The notes beneath the pieces are model-generated. The model searched no databases. It had not been told where the DNA came from and was given only the letters and a program-made list of their open reading frames with translations. From contig NZ_RXLO01000013.1 in assembly GCF_003958645.1 (NCBI RefSeq), positions 1-64,000 on the forward strand: a DNA stretch of 64,000 nt. Reading direction: 5' to 3'. The position numbers and the translations under genes were made by a program. This DNA comes from Chitinophaga rhizosphaerae (GTDB lineage: Bacteria; Bacteroidota; Bacteroidia; Chitinophagales; Chitinophagaceae). Below are positions 25,057 through 33,291 of this stretch, piece after piece. Each line of letters begins with the position of its first letter. Within the stretch, counting starts at the first letter, position 1.

Positions 25057-25784
25057 GACGCATCCGTTTGGCCGTGAAGGAATGCCGCCACGAAATCGTT
25101 CGCGGGGTTTTGCTGCAATTCGCCGGGCGTGCCCATCTGGATGATCCGGCCCTTGTCCATGATGCCGATATGATCGCCCAGTTCGAGCGCATCGCGGATG
25201 TCGTGGGTCACCATCACCACCGTTTTGCTTTTGAATTCGTCCAGCTCCAGGAACTCCTGGCGGATGCGGGTGCGGGTGACGGGATCGAGGGCGCCGAAGG
25301 GCTCGTCCATAAGCAACACCGGCGGATCGGCCGCCAGCGCGCGCGCCAGGCCCACACGCTGCTGTTGTCCGCCACTGAGCTGGTGGGGATATTGATGGGC
25401 GTGCGCGTCCCAGGAAAGGCCGAGCTGGTGGAGCAGGTCTTCGGTGCGCCGGCGGATGCGGGGCTTGTCCCAATGCAAGAGCCGCGGCACGATGGCGATG
25501 TTTTCGGCGACGGTATAGTGGGGGAACAGTCCGTATTGCTGCATCACGTACCCCATTTGCCTGCGGAGGATTTCCGGGCGGAAAGTGCGCGTGTCCTGCC
25601 CGCGGAAAAGTACCGTTCCGCCGTCGGGGTCGATGAGTCGGTTGAGCATCCGGAGGGTGGTGGTTTTGCCGCTGCCGCTGGTGCCCAATAGCATGAGGCG
25701 CCCGCCTTCCGGCACGCGGAAGGAAACGCCCTGCACCGCCACGCGGCCGTCGAAGGATTTGTTCAGTTGGCTGGCTTCAATCAT
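25053..25784 (-). CDS. ABC transporter ATP-binding protein (EgtV/OpuA-like)
   Basis: 243 residues, a single nucleotide-binding domain. Walker A is GTSGSGKTTTLRML, the Q-loop is in MGYVMQQYGLFPH, the signature is LSGGQQQRVGLARAL, Walker B is VLLMDEPFGALD, and the H-loop is VVMVTHDIRDAL. It has the sequence style of OpuA/OpuC/ProV ATPases but lacks the C-terminal CBS domains that sense ionic strength in osmoprotectant importers, which weakens an osmoregulated role. It overlaps by 4 bp with both neighbours (ATGA), so the operon is translationally coupled. Confidence 0.93.
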   Translation of the reverse strand: MIEASQLNKSFDGRVAVQGVSFRVPEGGRLMLLGTSGSGKTTTLRMLNRLIDPDGGTVLFRGQDTRTFRPEILRRQMGYVMQQYGLFPHYTVAENIAIVPRLLHWDKPRIRRRTEDLLHQLGLSWDAHAHQYPHQLSGGQQQRVGLARALAADPPVLLMDEPFGALDPVTRTRIRQEFLELDEFKSKTVVMVTHDIRDALELGDHIGIMDKGRIIQMGTPGELQQNPANDFVAAFLHGQTDAS

Positions 25785-27136
25785 GGGTCGATAGACATGA
25801 ACAGGTTATTGAGCGATTCCGAAAATGTTGGATGGGCGAAAACGCCGTCGCGCAGCTGGTCGTAGCGGAGCCCGCCCATCATGGCCATCTGCACTGCAGA
25901 CATGATCTCTCCGCCCGCGACGCTGAGGATGGCGGCGCCGAGTATCAGGCCGGAATCTTTGTCCACCAAGGCTTTCATCAAGCCCCGCGTATCTCCCGAT
26001 TCCACGCCGCGCGCCACTTTCGTCATGGGGATTTTGGCGACGAGCACGTTTTTCCCCTGTTCCCGCGCTTCCTGCTCGGTAAGCCCGATGCGGCCGAGCT
26101 CGGGGTCGGTGAACATGCAGTAAGGTACGGGCCGGTCCCGGATCGTTCGTTGTTGCTGTTCGAGTATGTTTTTGGAAATGATGATGTAATCGTTGTAAGC
26201 AATATGCGTGAACGCCGGCCCGCCTTTCACATCACCCATGGCGAAAATACCGGGCACCCCGGTTTCCAGCTTTTCGTTGACGGGGATGATGCCGTTGCCG
26301 GTGGTGCGGAGGCCGGTTTTGTCCAGCCCGAGGTCGTTGGTGTTGGGCGTCCGCCCGGCGGCGATGAGCAAGTGGCTACAGGTCAGCTGGCGGTCGTTGA
26401 GTTCCAGCAATATTTGATCGTTGGATGTTGAAACCCGCCGCAGATCGGCGCCGCAACAGATCGTGATGCCGTCTGCTTCGAGAATTTTATGGATTTCGGC
26501 CGCCACGTCTTCATCTTCTTTCCCGAGGATGCGGGTGTTTTTTTCCAGCAGGGTCACCTGGGCGCCGAAGCGCCGGAACATTTGCCCCAATTCCATGGCC
26601 ACATATCCCGCGCCCAGGATGCAAAGATGTTTGGGCGTTTCCGTGAGGTCGAGGATCGTGGTGGAAGTGAGAAAGGGTACGGTGTTGAGCCCTTCGATAT
26701 CCGGGATGCCGGGGCGGGCGCCGGTATTGATGAAGATATTTTCGGCCTGGAGGGTTTCTCCGTTCACTTCGATGGTTTTCATGCCGGTAAAAACGGCTTG
26801 TCCTTCGATGTAATCGAGATTCCTGGTAGCGCTGATGGATTTGGTGAGCCCATCCACCGCCTGTTCAACGATTTCATCCTTGCGCGCCTTTACTTTGCGG
26901 AGATCGATTTGTGAAGGATCGGAAGGGATGCCGAAGCGTTGGGCGCGACCGGCCACATAGGCTTCCCTGGCAGCCCCGATCATGGTTTTGGTGGGTGTGT
27001 AGCCGTCGTTCACGCAGGTGCCCCCGATTTTGCGCCGCTCCACCAGGGCGGTGTGCCAGCCGGCTTTGGCGAGTTTCCGCGCCAGGGGTGTTCCCGCCTG
27101 GCCGGCCCCGATAATGATGGCATCATATTTCTTCAT
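25781..27136 (-). CDS. Pyridine nucleotide-disulfide oxidoreductase-like flavoprotein with altered active site
   Basis: 451 residues of the mercuric reductase/dihydrolipoamide dehydrogenase family. The FAD motif is DAIIIGAGQAGTPLA (residues 5-19). NAD(P) binding is at HLCILGAGYVAMELGQMF. A second FAD motif is GIFAMGDVKGGPAFTHIAYND, and the dimer-interface end HPTFSESLNNLF retains the catalytic His-Glu region. The redox motif reads GGTCVNDGYTPTK: C41 is present, but the second Cys of the usual CxxxxC is Tyr46 (codon TAC). It therefore cannot form the normal intramolecular disulfide. It is the first gene of the ergothioneine operon, which suggests a role with thione/thiol redox states. That is inference. 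The start at 27136 gives the normal FAD-motif distance. Confidence 0.9.
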   Translation of the reverse strand: MKKYDAIIIGAGQAGTPLARKLAKAGWHTALVERRKIGGTCVNDGYTPTKTMIGAAREAYVAGRAQRFGIPSDPSQIDLRKVKARKDEIVEQAVDGLTKSISATRNLDYIEGQAVFTGMKTIEVNGETLQAENIFINTGARPGIPDIEGLNTVPFLTSTTILDLTETPKHLCILGAGYVAMELGQMFRRFGAQVTLLEKNTRILGKEDEDVAAEIHKILEADGITICCGADLRRVSTSNDQILLELNDRQLTCSHLLIAAGRTPNTNDLGLDKTGLRTTGNGIIPVNEKLETGVPGIFAMGDVKGGPAFTHIAYNDYIIISKNILEQQQRTIRDRPVPYCMFTDPELGRIGLTEQEAREQGKNVLVAKIPMTKVARGVESGDTRGLMKALVDKDSGLILGAAILSVAGGEIMSAVQMAMMGGLRYDQLRDGVFAHPTFSESLNNLFMSIDP

Positions 27137-27533
27137 CCGGAAAGGGTTTTTGCTGGCGCTAAAGCTACTATAACAAGCCGCGCCCGTACAATGTTCGGAT
27201 CGTGGATTCAGGGGTACGCGTCCAAAAACCGTTCCGTCCTGACCCATATCCGTTTGCGATTGACGCGTATCATTCCACACATATCGGGCCGTTTTCCTGA
27301 GTGCCAGGGTGGCAGGTTATGGATGCCCATATCGCAGTTCCCGGGACCGGTGGGTGATTCGTGTATCCGGAGGACGCCGTCCTGCCCGTCGGCCGCCACG
27401 CTAGCGGTCTTTCCTTCCGGCGAGAGGGATGGATTACGTGTGCTGTAAACAAAGTCTTTTCCGCATTTGCTGGCAGCGCCGATTTGATGCCTTCCCTGTA
27501 ATTGAATAAATTGAGGAAGCAAAACCCACCTTT
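27137..27533 (-). other. 397-bp divergent intergenic region with possible propeller remnant
   Basis: This separates the ergothioneine operon from moeA. On the minus strand an open frame (27208-27450 region) includes NPSLSPEGKTASVAADGQ, which resembles one blade of a WD40/PD40-like beta-propeller. The rest of the frame is poor, so this is at best a gene remnant. The outer parts should hold the two divergent promoters. Confidence 0.3.
27159..27167 (-). promoter_or_regulatory. Likely -7 element of the ergothioneine operon
   Basis: The minus strand reads TAGCTTTAG, close to TAnnTTTG, 23 bp before the flavoprotein ATG. It leaves a leader of roughly 15-20 nt. No other promoter-like space exists before egtD, since all internal gaps are at most 2 bp. 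Confidence 0.4.
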
Positions 27534-28754
27534 ATGATGACCGTATCGGAAGCTTACAACGCCATGCTGCGCACAGCCGCTGGTTTCGGCGTCACCACCG
27601 TTTTGCTCGAAGCGGCGGAGGGCCGCGTGCTGCGCGAAACGGTGCATGCAGACAGGCCCCTCCCGCCATACGACCGCGTCACGGTCAACGGCCTCGCTAT
27701 CGCATTCGAAAGTTATGCGCGCGGGCAACGCGTTTTTGGTTCCGGGGGCATTCAGGCCGCCGGCATGCCGCGCCTGCAACTGGCCAACCTGGCAGACGGG
27801 ATGGAAGTGATGCGCGGATCGGTATTGCCCGACCTTACAGACACCATCGTTCCGTTCGATCAGCTGGAGGTTGCCGAGCATGACGGGTTCCGCAGGTTCA
27901 CCGTGCTGGGAGACATTCAGCCCGGCCATCACATCCACCGCAAAGGAGCGGATGCGCACGCCGGAAAGCCGCTGCTGGAGCCGGGTGTACGCATAGGCCC
28001 CGCGGAAATCGGCGTGCTGGCGGGAACAGGGAAAGCCGAAGTGAAAGTAAGCGCCCTGCCCAAAGTGCTGCTCGTGGCCACAGGGAACGAGCTGGTGGAA
28101 GTACGCGAAACGCCGGAGCCGCACCAGGTCCGCATGTCGAACGTTTACAGCCTGGCGGCGGGGTTGCAGGAAATGGGCATTCCCGCCGATATCGTTCACC
28201 TGGCAGATGAAAAGCCGCGCATGGCCGAGGAATTGCTCCCTTTGCTCAATAGATGCGATGTACTGATCTGTACCGGCGCCGTGGGCGACGGGCGGTTCAA
28301 TCATCTCCCCGAAGTGCTGGCCGAAGCCGGTATGGATAAGATCGTGGACGGTGTAGGGCAGAAGCCGGGGAAGAAAATCCGCTTCGGCAGAATGCCCGGC
28401 GGGCCGGTCGTGTTTGCCCTGCCGGGGAACCCGCAGTCGGTCATGACCAATTACGCCCGCTACATCCGGCCGTGGCTGGAAGTTTGCCTGGGCTTGCCCG
28501 ACCCGCAACCCGTGCTGGCGAAACTCTCCGAAACACTGACGTTCGCCCGGCCGGTGGAATATTTCATCCCCGTCAAATTATACATTTCCGGCGAAGCGGT
28601 ATTGCAGGCCTTGCCCATCCCTCACCAGGGCTCGGGCGACCTTTCCGCGCTGGCCCTGGCCGACGGATTCATGGCCCTTCCATCGACTTCAAACGTTTTC
28701 GAAGCGGGAAACGCGTTCCCGGTTTGGATTTTCAGGCAGAATTCCCCATTTTGA
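27534..28754 (+). CDS. moeA: Molybdopterin molybdotransferase MoeA
   Basis: 406 residues, the usual MoeA length. It inserts molybdate into adenylylated molybdopterin. Domains run from an N-terminal extended segment through the MoCF-binding domain (VLLVATGNELVEV, LICTGAVGDGRFNHLPEVL, FALPGNPQSVMTNYARYIRPWL) to a C-terminal barrel. The normally conserved MDG block near residue 50 reads DRVTVNGLAI, with Asn52 in place of the Asp that is active-site Asp59 in E. coli MoeA. The GD of the late motif is kept, but its surroundings are atypical. No other molybdenum-cofactor gene is in the window. Confidence 0.88.
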   Translation: MMTVSEAYNAMLRTAAGFGVTTVLLEAAEGRVLRETVHADRPLPPYDRVTVNGLAIAFESYARGQRVFGSGGIQAAGMPRLQLANLADGMEVMRGSVLPDLTDTIVPFDQLEVAEHDGFRRFTVLGDIQPGHHIHRKGADAHAGKPLLEPGVRIGPAEIGVLAGTGKAEVKVSALPKVLLVATGNELVEVRETPEPHQVRMSNVYSLAAGLQEMGIPADIVHLADEKPRMAEELLPLLNRCDVLICTGAVGDGRFNHLPEVLAEAGMDKIVDGVGQKPGKKIRFGRMPGGPVVFALPGNPQSVMTNYARYIRPWLEVCLGLPDPQPVLAKLSETLTFARPVEYFIPVKLYISGEAVLQALPIPHQGSGDLSALALADGFMALPSTSNVFEAGNAFPVWIFRQNSPF

Positions 28755-28777
28755 ATCCCGCTTAAAATTCCACTTTC

Positions 28778-29938
28778 ATGCCGATGGAACAAACCATGCG
28801 CTGGTTCGGGCCCAAAGACCCCGTTTCCCTGCGCGATATCCGACAGGCCGGCTGCACCGGCGTCGTGACAGCCCTTCACCACATCCCCGTGGGCGAAACC
28901 TGGACCATTGAAGAAATCGAAAAAAGGAAGTCGCTCATCGAAGCCGAAGGCATGCGCTGGCCGGTCGTGGAAAGTCTCCCCGTGCATGAAGACATCAAAA
29001 AATCCAGCGGAGATGTCCAGGGCCATATCAAACGATATGTTGAAAGCCTGGAAAACCTCGCCCGATGCGGCGTTTCAACGGTTACGTACAATTTCATGCC
29101 GGTGATGGACTGGATGCGCACCAACGTGAACTACGAACTTCCCAACGGCGCTCGTGCCCTGTATTACGACCGCGCCGCGTTCATCGCGTTCGATCTTTTC
29201 CTGCTGAACCGGCCTGGTGCGAAAGCGGATTATTCGGCAGAAGAAATCCTGTCCGCCGAAAAAAAACTACAATCCCTCACGCCGCAACAACGCGAAACCC
29301 TTTTCCACAACGCGCTCCTGGGCCTGCCCGGTAGCGACGACCGTTTTACCCGCGAAGGCGTTCTCCGGGCGCTGGCGGAATATGACGACATTGATGCGCC
29401 AAAGCTCCGGGCGCACCTGTTTCACTTTCTCCGCCAGGTGGCGCCGGTGGCGGAAGCATGCGGCATCCGCCTGGCCATTCATCCGGACGATCCGCCGTAT
29501 CCCTTGCTGGGCCTGCCGCGCATCGTGAGTACGGAAGCGGATCTGCTGGCTATTTTAAACGCTTCGCCCGAAACCGCCAACGGTATTTGTTTCTGTACCG
29601 GCTCGCTGGGCGTGCGGCCGGATAACGATTTGACGGGGATCATCGAACGCCTGGGCAACCGTATCCATTTCATTCACCTGCGCAACATCCGCCGCCTGGC
29701 GGGGGGCGATTTTTACGAAGCCGATCATCTCGACGGTGATGTAGATATGTACGGTGTGGTGCGCGCCCTCACGCAAACCATGCGCCAGCGCAACGTTTCG
29801 CTGCCCATGCGGCCCGATCACGGCCACCGGATGCTGGACGATCTCGCGAAGCAAACCTATCCCGGTTACAGCGGCATCGGGCGGTTGAAAGGGCTTGCGG
29901 AACTGAGGGGGCTTGAAATGGGGATTTTGCGGACCTGA
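28778..29938 (+). CDS. uxuA: Mannonate dehydratase
   Basis: 386 residues. It dehydrates D-mannonate to 2-keto-3-deoxygluconate in hexuronate catabolism. The N-terminal MRWFGPKDPVSLRDIRQAGCTGVVTALHHIP is diagnostic. Metal-site and active-site segments include CGIRLAIHPDDPPYPLLGLPRIVST, GICFCTGSLGVRPDNDL, IHFIHLRNIRRL, and MRPDHGHRMLDDL near the end. It begins 23 bp after moeA. No other uronate gene is adjacent, although the acid-sugar island lies 6 kb downstream on the same strand. Confidence 0.95.
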   Translation: MPMEQTMRWFGPKDPVSLRDIRQAGCTGVVTALHHIPVGETWTIEEIEKRKSLIEAEGMRWPVVESLPVHEDIKKSSGDVQGHIKRYVESLENLARCGVSTVTYNFMPVMDWMRTNVNYELPNGARALYYDRAAFIAFDLFLLNRPGAKADYSAEEILSAEKKLQSLTPQQRETLFHNALLGLPGSDDRFTREGVLRALAEYDDIDAPKLRAHLFHFLRQVAPVAEACGIRLAIHPDDPPYPLLGLPRIVSTEADLLAILNASPETANGICFCTGSLGVRPDNDLTGIIERLGNRIHFIHLRNIRRLAGGDFYEADHLDGDVDMYGVVRALTQTMRQRNVSLPMRPDHGHRMLDDLAKQTYPGYSGIGRLKGLAELRGLEMGILRT

Positions 29939-29946
29939 AAATTTCC

Positions 29947-29955
29947 TATCTTTGC
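29947..29955 (+). promoter_or_regulatory. Bacteroidota -7 element before the exporter gene
   Basis: TATCTTTGC matches TAnnTTTG exactly, with a TTG 17 bp upstream (29925-29927). The predicted start near 29961 gives a leader of about 95 nt to the preferred TTG start at 30056, or about 29 nt to an upstream TTG. Confidence 0.6.
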
Positions 29956-30055
29956 AGGGCTTCTCCTTCACCATCTGCATTAAAATTTATTGTCTCATCA
30001 TCTGTTGCGCCGTTTGGTTTGGCCAGGCAGCACAACCGTCTATTCGAATCCCGGT

Positions 30056-31276
30056 TTGAAACGTTCGACTTATTTATCGCTGATCCTCATTTTGGGTAGC
30101 CTGACCGCGCTGGGCCCTTTTACGATCGACATGTACCTGCCCGGCTTTCCCGCTATCGCGGAAGATTTGGGAGTGGATGTGGAAAGAGTGGGACTGACAT
30201 TATCCAGTTATTTCATCGGCATCTGCGCCGGACAATTGTTGTATGGCCCGCTGCTGGACCGTTTCGGTCGGAAGAAGCCCCTGTACATCGGGCTGCTGCT
30301 CTATATCGCAGCCTCGGCAGGCTGTGCATTCGCCACGTCGCTGGACGGCCTCGTGTGGCTGCGGTTCTTCCAGGCGGTGGGCTCCTGTGCGGCTACGGTG
30401 GCGGCTGTGGCCATGGTGCGCGATCTGTTCCCCGTCCATGAAAACGCGAAAGTATTTGCGCTGCTGATGCTGGTGGTGGGCGCGTCTCCCATGGTGGCAC
30501 CTACCGTCGGCGGCTATGTGACCAGCGCCGTAGGCTGGCATGCTGTGTTTACGATACTCGCCGTGATGGGGGCGCTCATGCTGCTGGCGTGCATCTTTTG
30601 GCTGCCAGACAGTTTCCGGCCGGATACATCGCTGTCGCTCAAGCCGGCGCCCATCATCCGTAATTTCTGGTCGGTTTGGAAAGAGCCGCAATTCTATACC
30701 TATGCGCTCACCGGTGCCGTGGCGTTTTCCGCATTGTTCACGTACGTTTCCGGTTCGCCGAAAGTTTTCATGCAGGTGTTCCAATTGTCCGACAAAGCGT
30801 ATGGATGGGTGTTTGCCGCGCTGAGCGTGGGTTTTATCGGTTCCAGCCAGGTAAATACCTTGTTGTTGAAACGCTACGGCAGCGAGCAGATATTGCCCGT
30901 GGCGTTGTCTGTGATGAGCGTGGCCGCGCTGGTATTTGTTTGGGGATCGGGTGGGGGATGGCTAGGCCTTTGGGGCACGATCGGCGCGTTGGCCGTTTTG
31001 CTTTGCTGTCTGGGCTTCGTGAACCCCAACACCGCCGCACTTTCGCTGGCGCCGTTCGCGCGCAACGCAGGAACGGCTTCTGCGCTCATGGGCGCGCTGC
31101 AAATGGGCGCAGGCGCATTGGCTTCGGTGTTTGTGAGTCTTTTCAAGGAGAATACCGCATTTCCCATGGCCGCCTGCATGGCGGTTTCTGCCCTGCTGTC
31201 GCTGCTGATACTGGCTGTTGGCCGAACGGTGATCGCTTCGCGGAAAGCGGGACATTCCAGAGGAATGCCGTATTGA
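30056..31276 (+). CDS. Bcr/CflA-family multidrug efflux transporter (MFS)
   Basis: 406 residues with twelve predicted membrane segments. The N-terminal LTALGPFTIDMYLPGFPAIAEDL and the loop GPLLDRFGRKKPLYIGLLLY are typical of Bcr/CflA drug/H+ antiporters. No ATG is available in front of the first membrane segment. TTG at 30056 (LKRSTYLSLILILGS) gives the usual short cytoplasmic lead, while TTG at 29990 would add 22 residues. Known relatives export bicyclomycin, chloramphenicol or sulfonamides. The substrate here is unknown. Confidence 0.9.
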   Translation: MKRSTYLSLILILGSLTALGPFTIDMYLPGFPAIAEDLGVDVERVGLTLSSYFIGICAGQLLYGPLLDRFGRKKPLYIGLLLYIAASAGCAFATSLDGLVWLRFFQAVGSCAATVAAVAMVRDLFPVHENAKVFALLMLVVGASPMVAPTVGGYVTSAVGWHAVFTILAVMGALMLLACIFWLPDSFRPDTSLSLKPAPIIRNFWSVWKEPQFYTYALTGAVAFSALFTYVSGSPKVFMQVFQLSDKAYGWVFAALSVGFIGSSQVNTLLLKRYGSEQILPVALSVMSVAALVFVWGSGGGWLGLWGTIGALAVLLCCLGFVNPNTAALSLAPFARNAGTASALMGALQMGAGALASVFVSLFKENTAFPMAACMAVSALLSLLILAVGRTVIASRKAGHSRGMPY

Positions 31277-31313
31277 GGGATTTGTGTTACTTTCGGAAAA
31301 AATCCAACCCCTC

Positions 31314-31985
31314 ATGCCAGAAAACCTCAACGTCATACTCACAGGCGCCACCGGAATGGTCGGAGAGGGCGTTCTCCTGGAATGCCTGCAAAACCCGCTT
31401 GTCGAAAAAGTATTGATTATCAATCGCAGACCGTCGGGGTACAGTCATCCAAAACTGAAGGAGATCATCCACGAGAATTTTTTCAATGTCAAGCCCATCG
31501 CCGATCAGTTTGCCGGCTACAACGCCTGCTTCTTCTGCCTCGGTGTTTCATCCGTCGGGAAAAGCGAACCGGAATATTACCGGCAAACATATGTGCTCAC
31601 GATGCACGTGGCCGAAGTGATGGCCGCTGTTAACACCGATATCGCGTTTTGTTATGTGTCCGGTTCCGGGACAGACGGTTCAGAGCGTGGCCGCGTCATG
31701 TGGGCGCGGGTAAAGGGAAAAACAGAGAACGATCTTATGAAGCTCCCTTTCCGCGCAGTTTTCGCGTTTCGGCCAGGGCTCCTGAAAGCTACGAAAGGGC
31801 AAAAGAACCTCGTCACGATCTACAAATACCTTGGCTGGATGTTCCCTTTCTTCCGTTCCCTTTTCCCGGGCTTCGCGAGCACGTTGCAGGAGTTGGGAAA
31901 GGCGATGATCGAAGTTTCCCGCAACGGCTATTCAAGCAAAGTCATCGAAGTGCGGGACATACACAAACTCGCCGCCAAGCCTTGA
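31314..31985 (+). CDS. NAD(P)H-binding Rossmann protein (atypical SDR, TIP30-like)
   Basis: 223 residues. The nucleotide-binding motif VILTGATGMVGEGVLLECL is at the start. IINRRP, AGYNACFFCLGVSS, FCYVSGSGTDGSERGRVMWARVKGKTENDLMKL (with Tyr and Lys in SDR-like positions) and FRPGLLKATKG follow. It fits the NAD(P)H-binding/epimerase-like group near TIP30/CC3. The catalytic activity is not known. The ATG at 31314 is chosen over an upstream frame start because it directly precedes the first strand. Its TGA abuts the stop of the convergent flavoprotein gene with no base between. Confidence 0.82.
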   Translation: MPENLNVILTGATGMVGEGVLLECLQNPLVEKVLIINRRPSGYSHPKLKEIIHENFFNVKPIADQFAGYNACFFCLGVSSVGKSEPEYYRQTYVLTMHVAEVMAAVNTDIAFCYVSGSGTDGSERGRVMWARVKGKTENDLMKLPFRAVFAFRPGLLKATKGQKNLVTIYKYLGWMFPFFRSLFPGFASTLQELGKAMIEVSRNGYSSKVIEVRDIHKLAAKP

Positions 31986-32906
31986 TTACCAGGCCTCCTG
32001 CGTTAGCTGGCGATTGGCGTTGGTGCCGGCAAGATGTCCGCCCATGGCCGACATATATAACTGATGAAGCCCGGCATGCGTGAGGTCGCCGGCGGCAAAA
32101 ACGCCCGGAACGGTGGTTTCGAACAGCGGGTTGACGGTCACCACGCCGTCGGGGCTCATTTCGCAGCCCAGTTGTTCCGCCAGGGAATTGTGGTAGACCA
32201 GTTTCTGCGGCCGGTAATACACCGCGCCGGTTTCCAGCACGTCCCCGTTTTGCAGCGTGATCTTCACGCCTTCCCCATTTTTCTCCAAACGCTTGATGGG
32301 GGCGGTGTTCAGTTTATATCCCTTCTCCACGAATTTTTCCGTCATTTCCGCGCTGATCCGGCTTTCGCCCTGGGTGAGGAAAGTGATGTCGCTATGCCAG
32401 TTGGATAAAGTGACGGCGTAATGCTCCGCGCCTTCGCCGTTGGCGATCACGCAAACCGGCAGCCGGCGCACTTCCCAGCCATGGCAATACGGGCAATGGA
32501 TGACGCGGTTGCCCCAGAGCTCCTCCAGCCCGGGGATATCGTCCAGGTCATCTTTCAAACCGGTGGCAAGCACGATTTTTTTCGCGAAATACGTGTCGCC
32601 GGCGCGCGTTTTCAATAGAAACCCGCCATCTGTTTTTGACGCGGAAGTGATGTACCCTTCTACCAGGTCCACCGTTTCATACGGCTGCAACTGTTCCCGG
32701 GCGATACGGAGCAGCTCGGAAGGCGGGGTATTGTCGCGCGTGAAGAAATTATGGGCATGGGCCGCAAACCGGTTGCGCGGCGATCCGCCATCTATCACGA
32801 CGGTCTTGCGCAAGGTCCGCCCCAACGTCAGCGCGGCGCTGAGCCCTGCGGATGAGCCGCCTGCAATGGCGACTTCGTATTCCTGGATGTTGTTATTTGA
32901 AACCAT
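31986..32906 (-). CDS. Thioredoxin reductase-like FAD oxidoreductase
   Basis: 306 residues, low-molecular-weight thioredoxin-reductase fold. The FAD motif is VAIAGGSSAGLSAALTLGR, the redox disulfide HCPYCHGWEVR (C138/C141), then an NAD(P)-domain VCVIANGEGAEHYAVTL lacking a classical GxGxxG, and GVFAAGDLTHAGLHQLYMSAMGGHLAG at the end. The degenerate NADPH motif suggests it belongs to the TrxR-like/ferredoxin- or bacillithiol-type branch rather than being a standard TrxB. A -7 box lies only 4-12 bp before the ATG, so the mRNA may be leaderless. Confidence 0.88.
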   Translation of the reverse strand: MVSNNNIQEYEVAIAGGSSAGLSAALTLGRTLRKTVVIDGGSPRNRFAAHAHNFFTRDNTPPSELLRIAREQLQPYETVDLVEGYITSASKTDGGFLLKTRAGDTYFAKKIVLATGLKDDLDDIPGLEELWGNRVIHCPYCHGWEVRRLPVCVIANGEGAEHYAVTLSNWHSDITFLTQGESRISAEMTEKFVEKGYKLNTAPIKRLEKNGEGVKITLQNGDVLETGAVYYRPQKLVYHNSLAEQLGCEMSPDGVVTVNPLFETTVPGVFAAGDLTHAGLHQLYMSAMGGHLAGTNANRQLTQEAW

Positions 32907-33291
32907 GTTGCAAAAGTAGGCTTTCCGGGATACGGTCCATTGTGCTAATGCCGGTCAAAATTGTACTTTTCGCGGATCGGCTGAGATATTCTTTCCCGAT
33001 GCCGGGGTTTTTCATTTTCGATTGAAGCTTGATGGGCGGTATTTGCAGCAAATCCGCGGCCCGGTGTGCCAACCCTTTGCGGGCATTGCATTTTTTGAGG
33101 ACGCTTAGACGAAAAATACCGGATGATGCCGGCTTCGAAAGTCTGGTGAAAGGGAGATACGAGCTGTTTCCCGGTAAAAGTCGCTCCGTATCGGGGGCAA
33201 AGCGGTTGGTGGTAAAATGCGGTTTACATCCACGGCAGGCTGAAGGAAAATGTATAATTTCGCGCCGTGCCGCCATGGCGGTGCCGCACTT
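32907..33291. other. 385-bp divergent intergenic region
   Basis: This lies between the flavoprotein gene and the YihY gene. I see no gene in it. A frame open on the minus strand has poor codon use and no family resemblance. It holds a -7 box for each neighbour: 32910-32918 on the minus strand and TAATTTCG at 33255-33262 on the plus strand. Confidence 0.5.
32910..32918 (-). promoter_or_regulatory. -7 element almost touching the flavoprotein start codon
   Basis: The minus strand reads TACTTTTGC, an exact TAnnTTTG match ending 3 bp before the ATG at 32906. Transcription would begin at or near the A of the ATG. Confidence 0.5.

Noticed and set aside
30010..30060. T-arm-like TTCGAATCCCGG suggesting a tRNA remnant in the leader of the exporter gene
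   Set aside because: The bases before and after the loop do not pair, and no acceptor, D or anticodon arm can be drawn.
30730..30745. ACGTACGT-like core inside the Bcr/CflA gene
   Set aside because: Coding sequence for a membrane helix, without the flanking GG/CC of the other sites.
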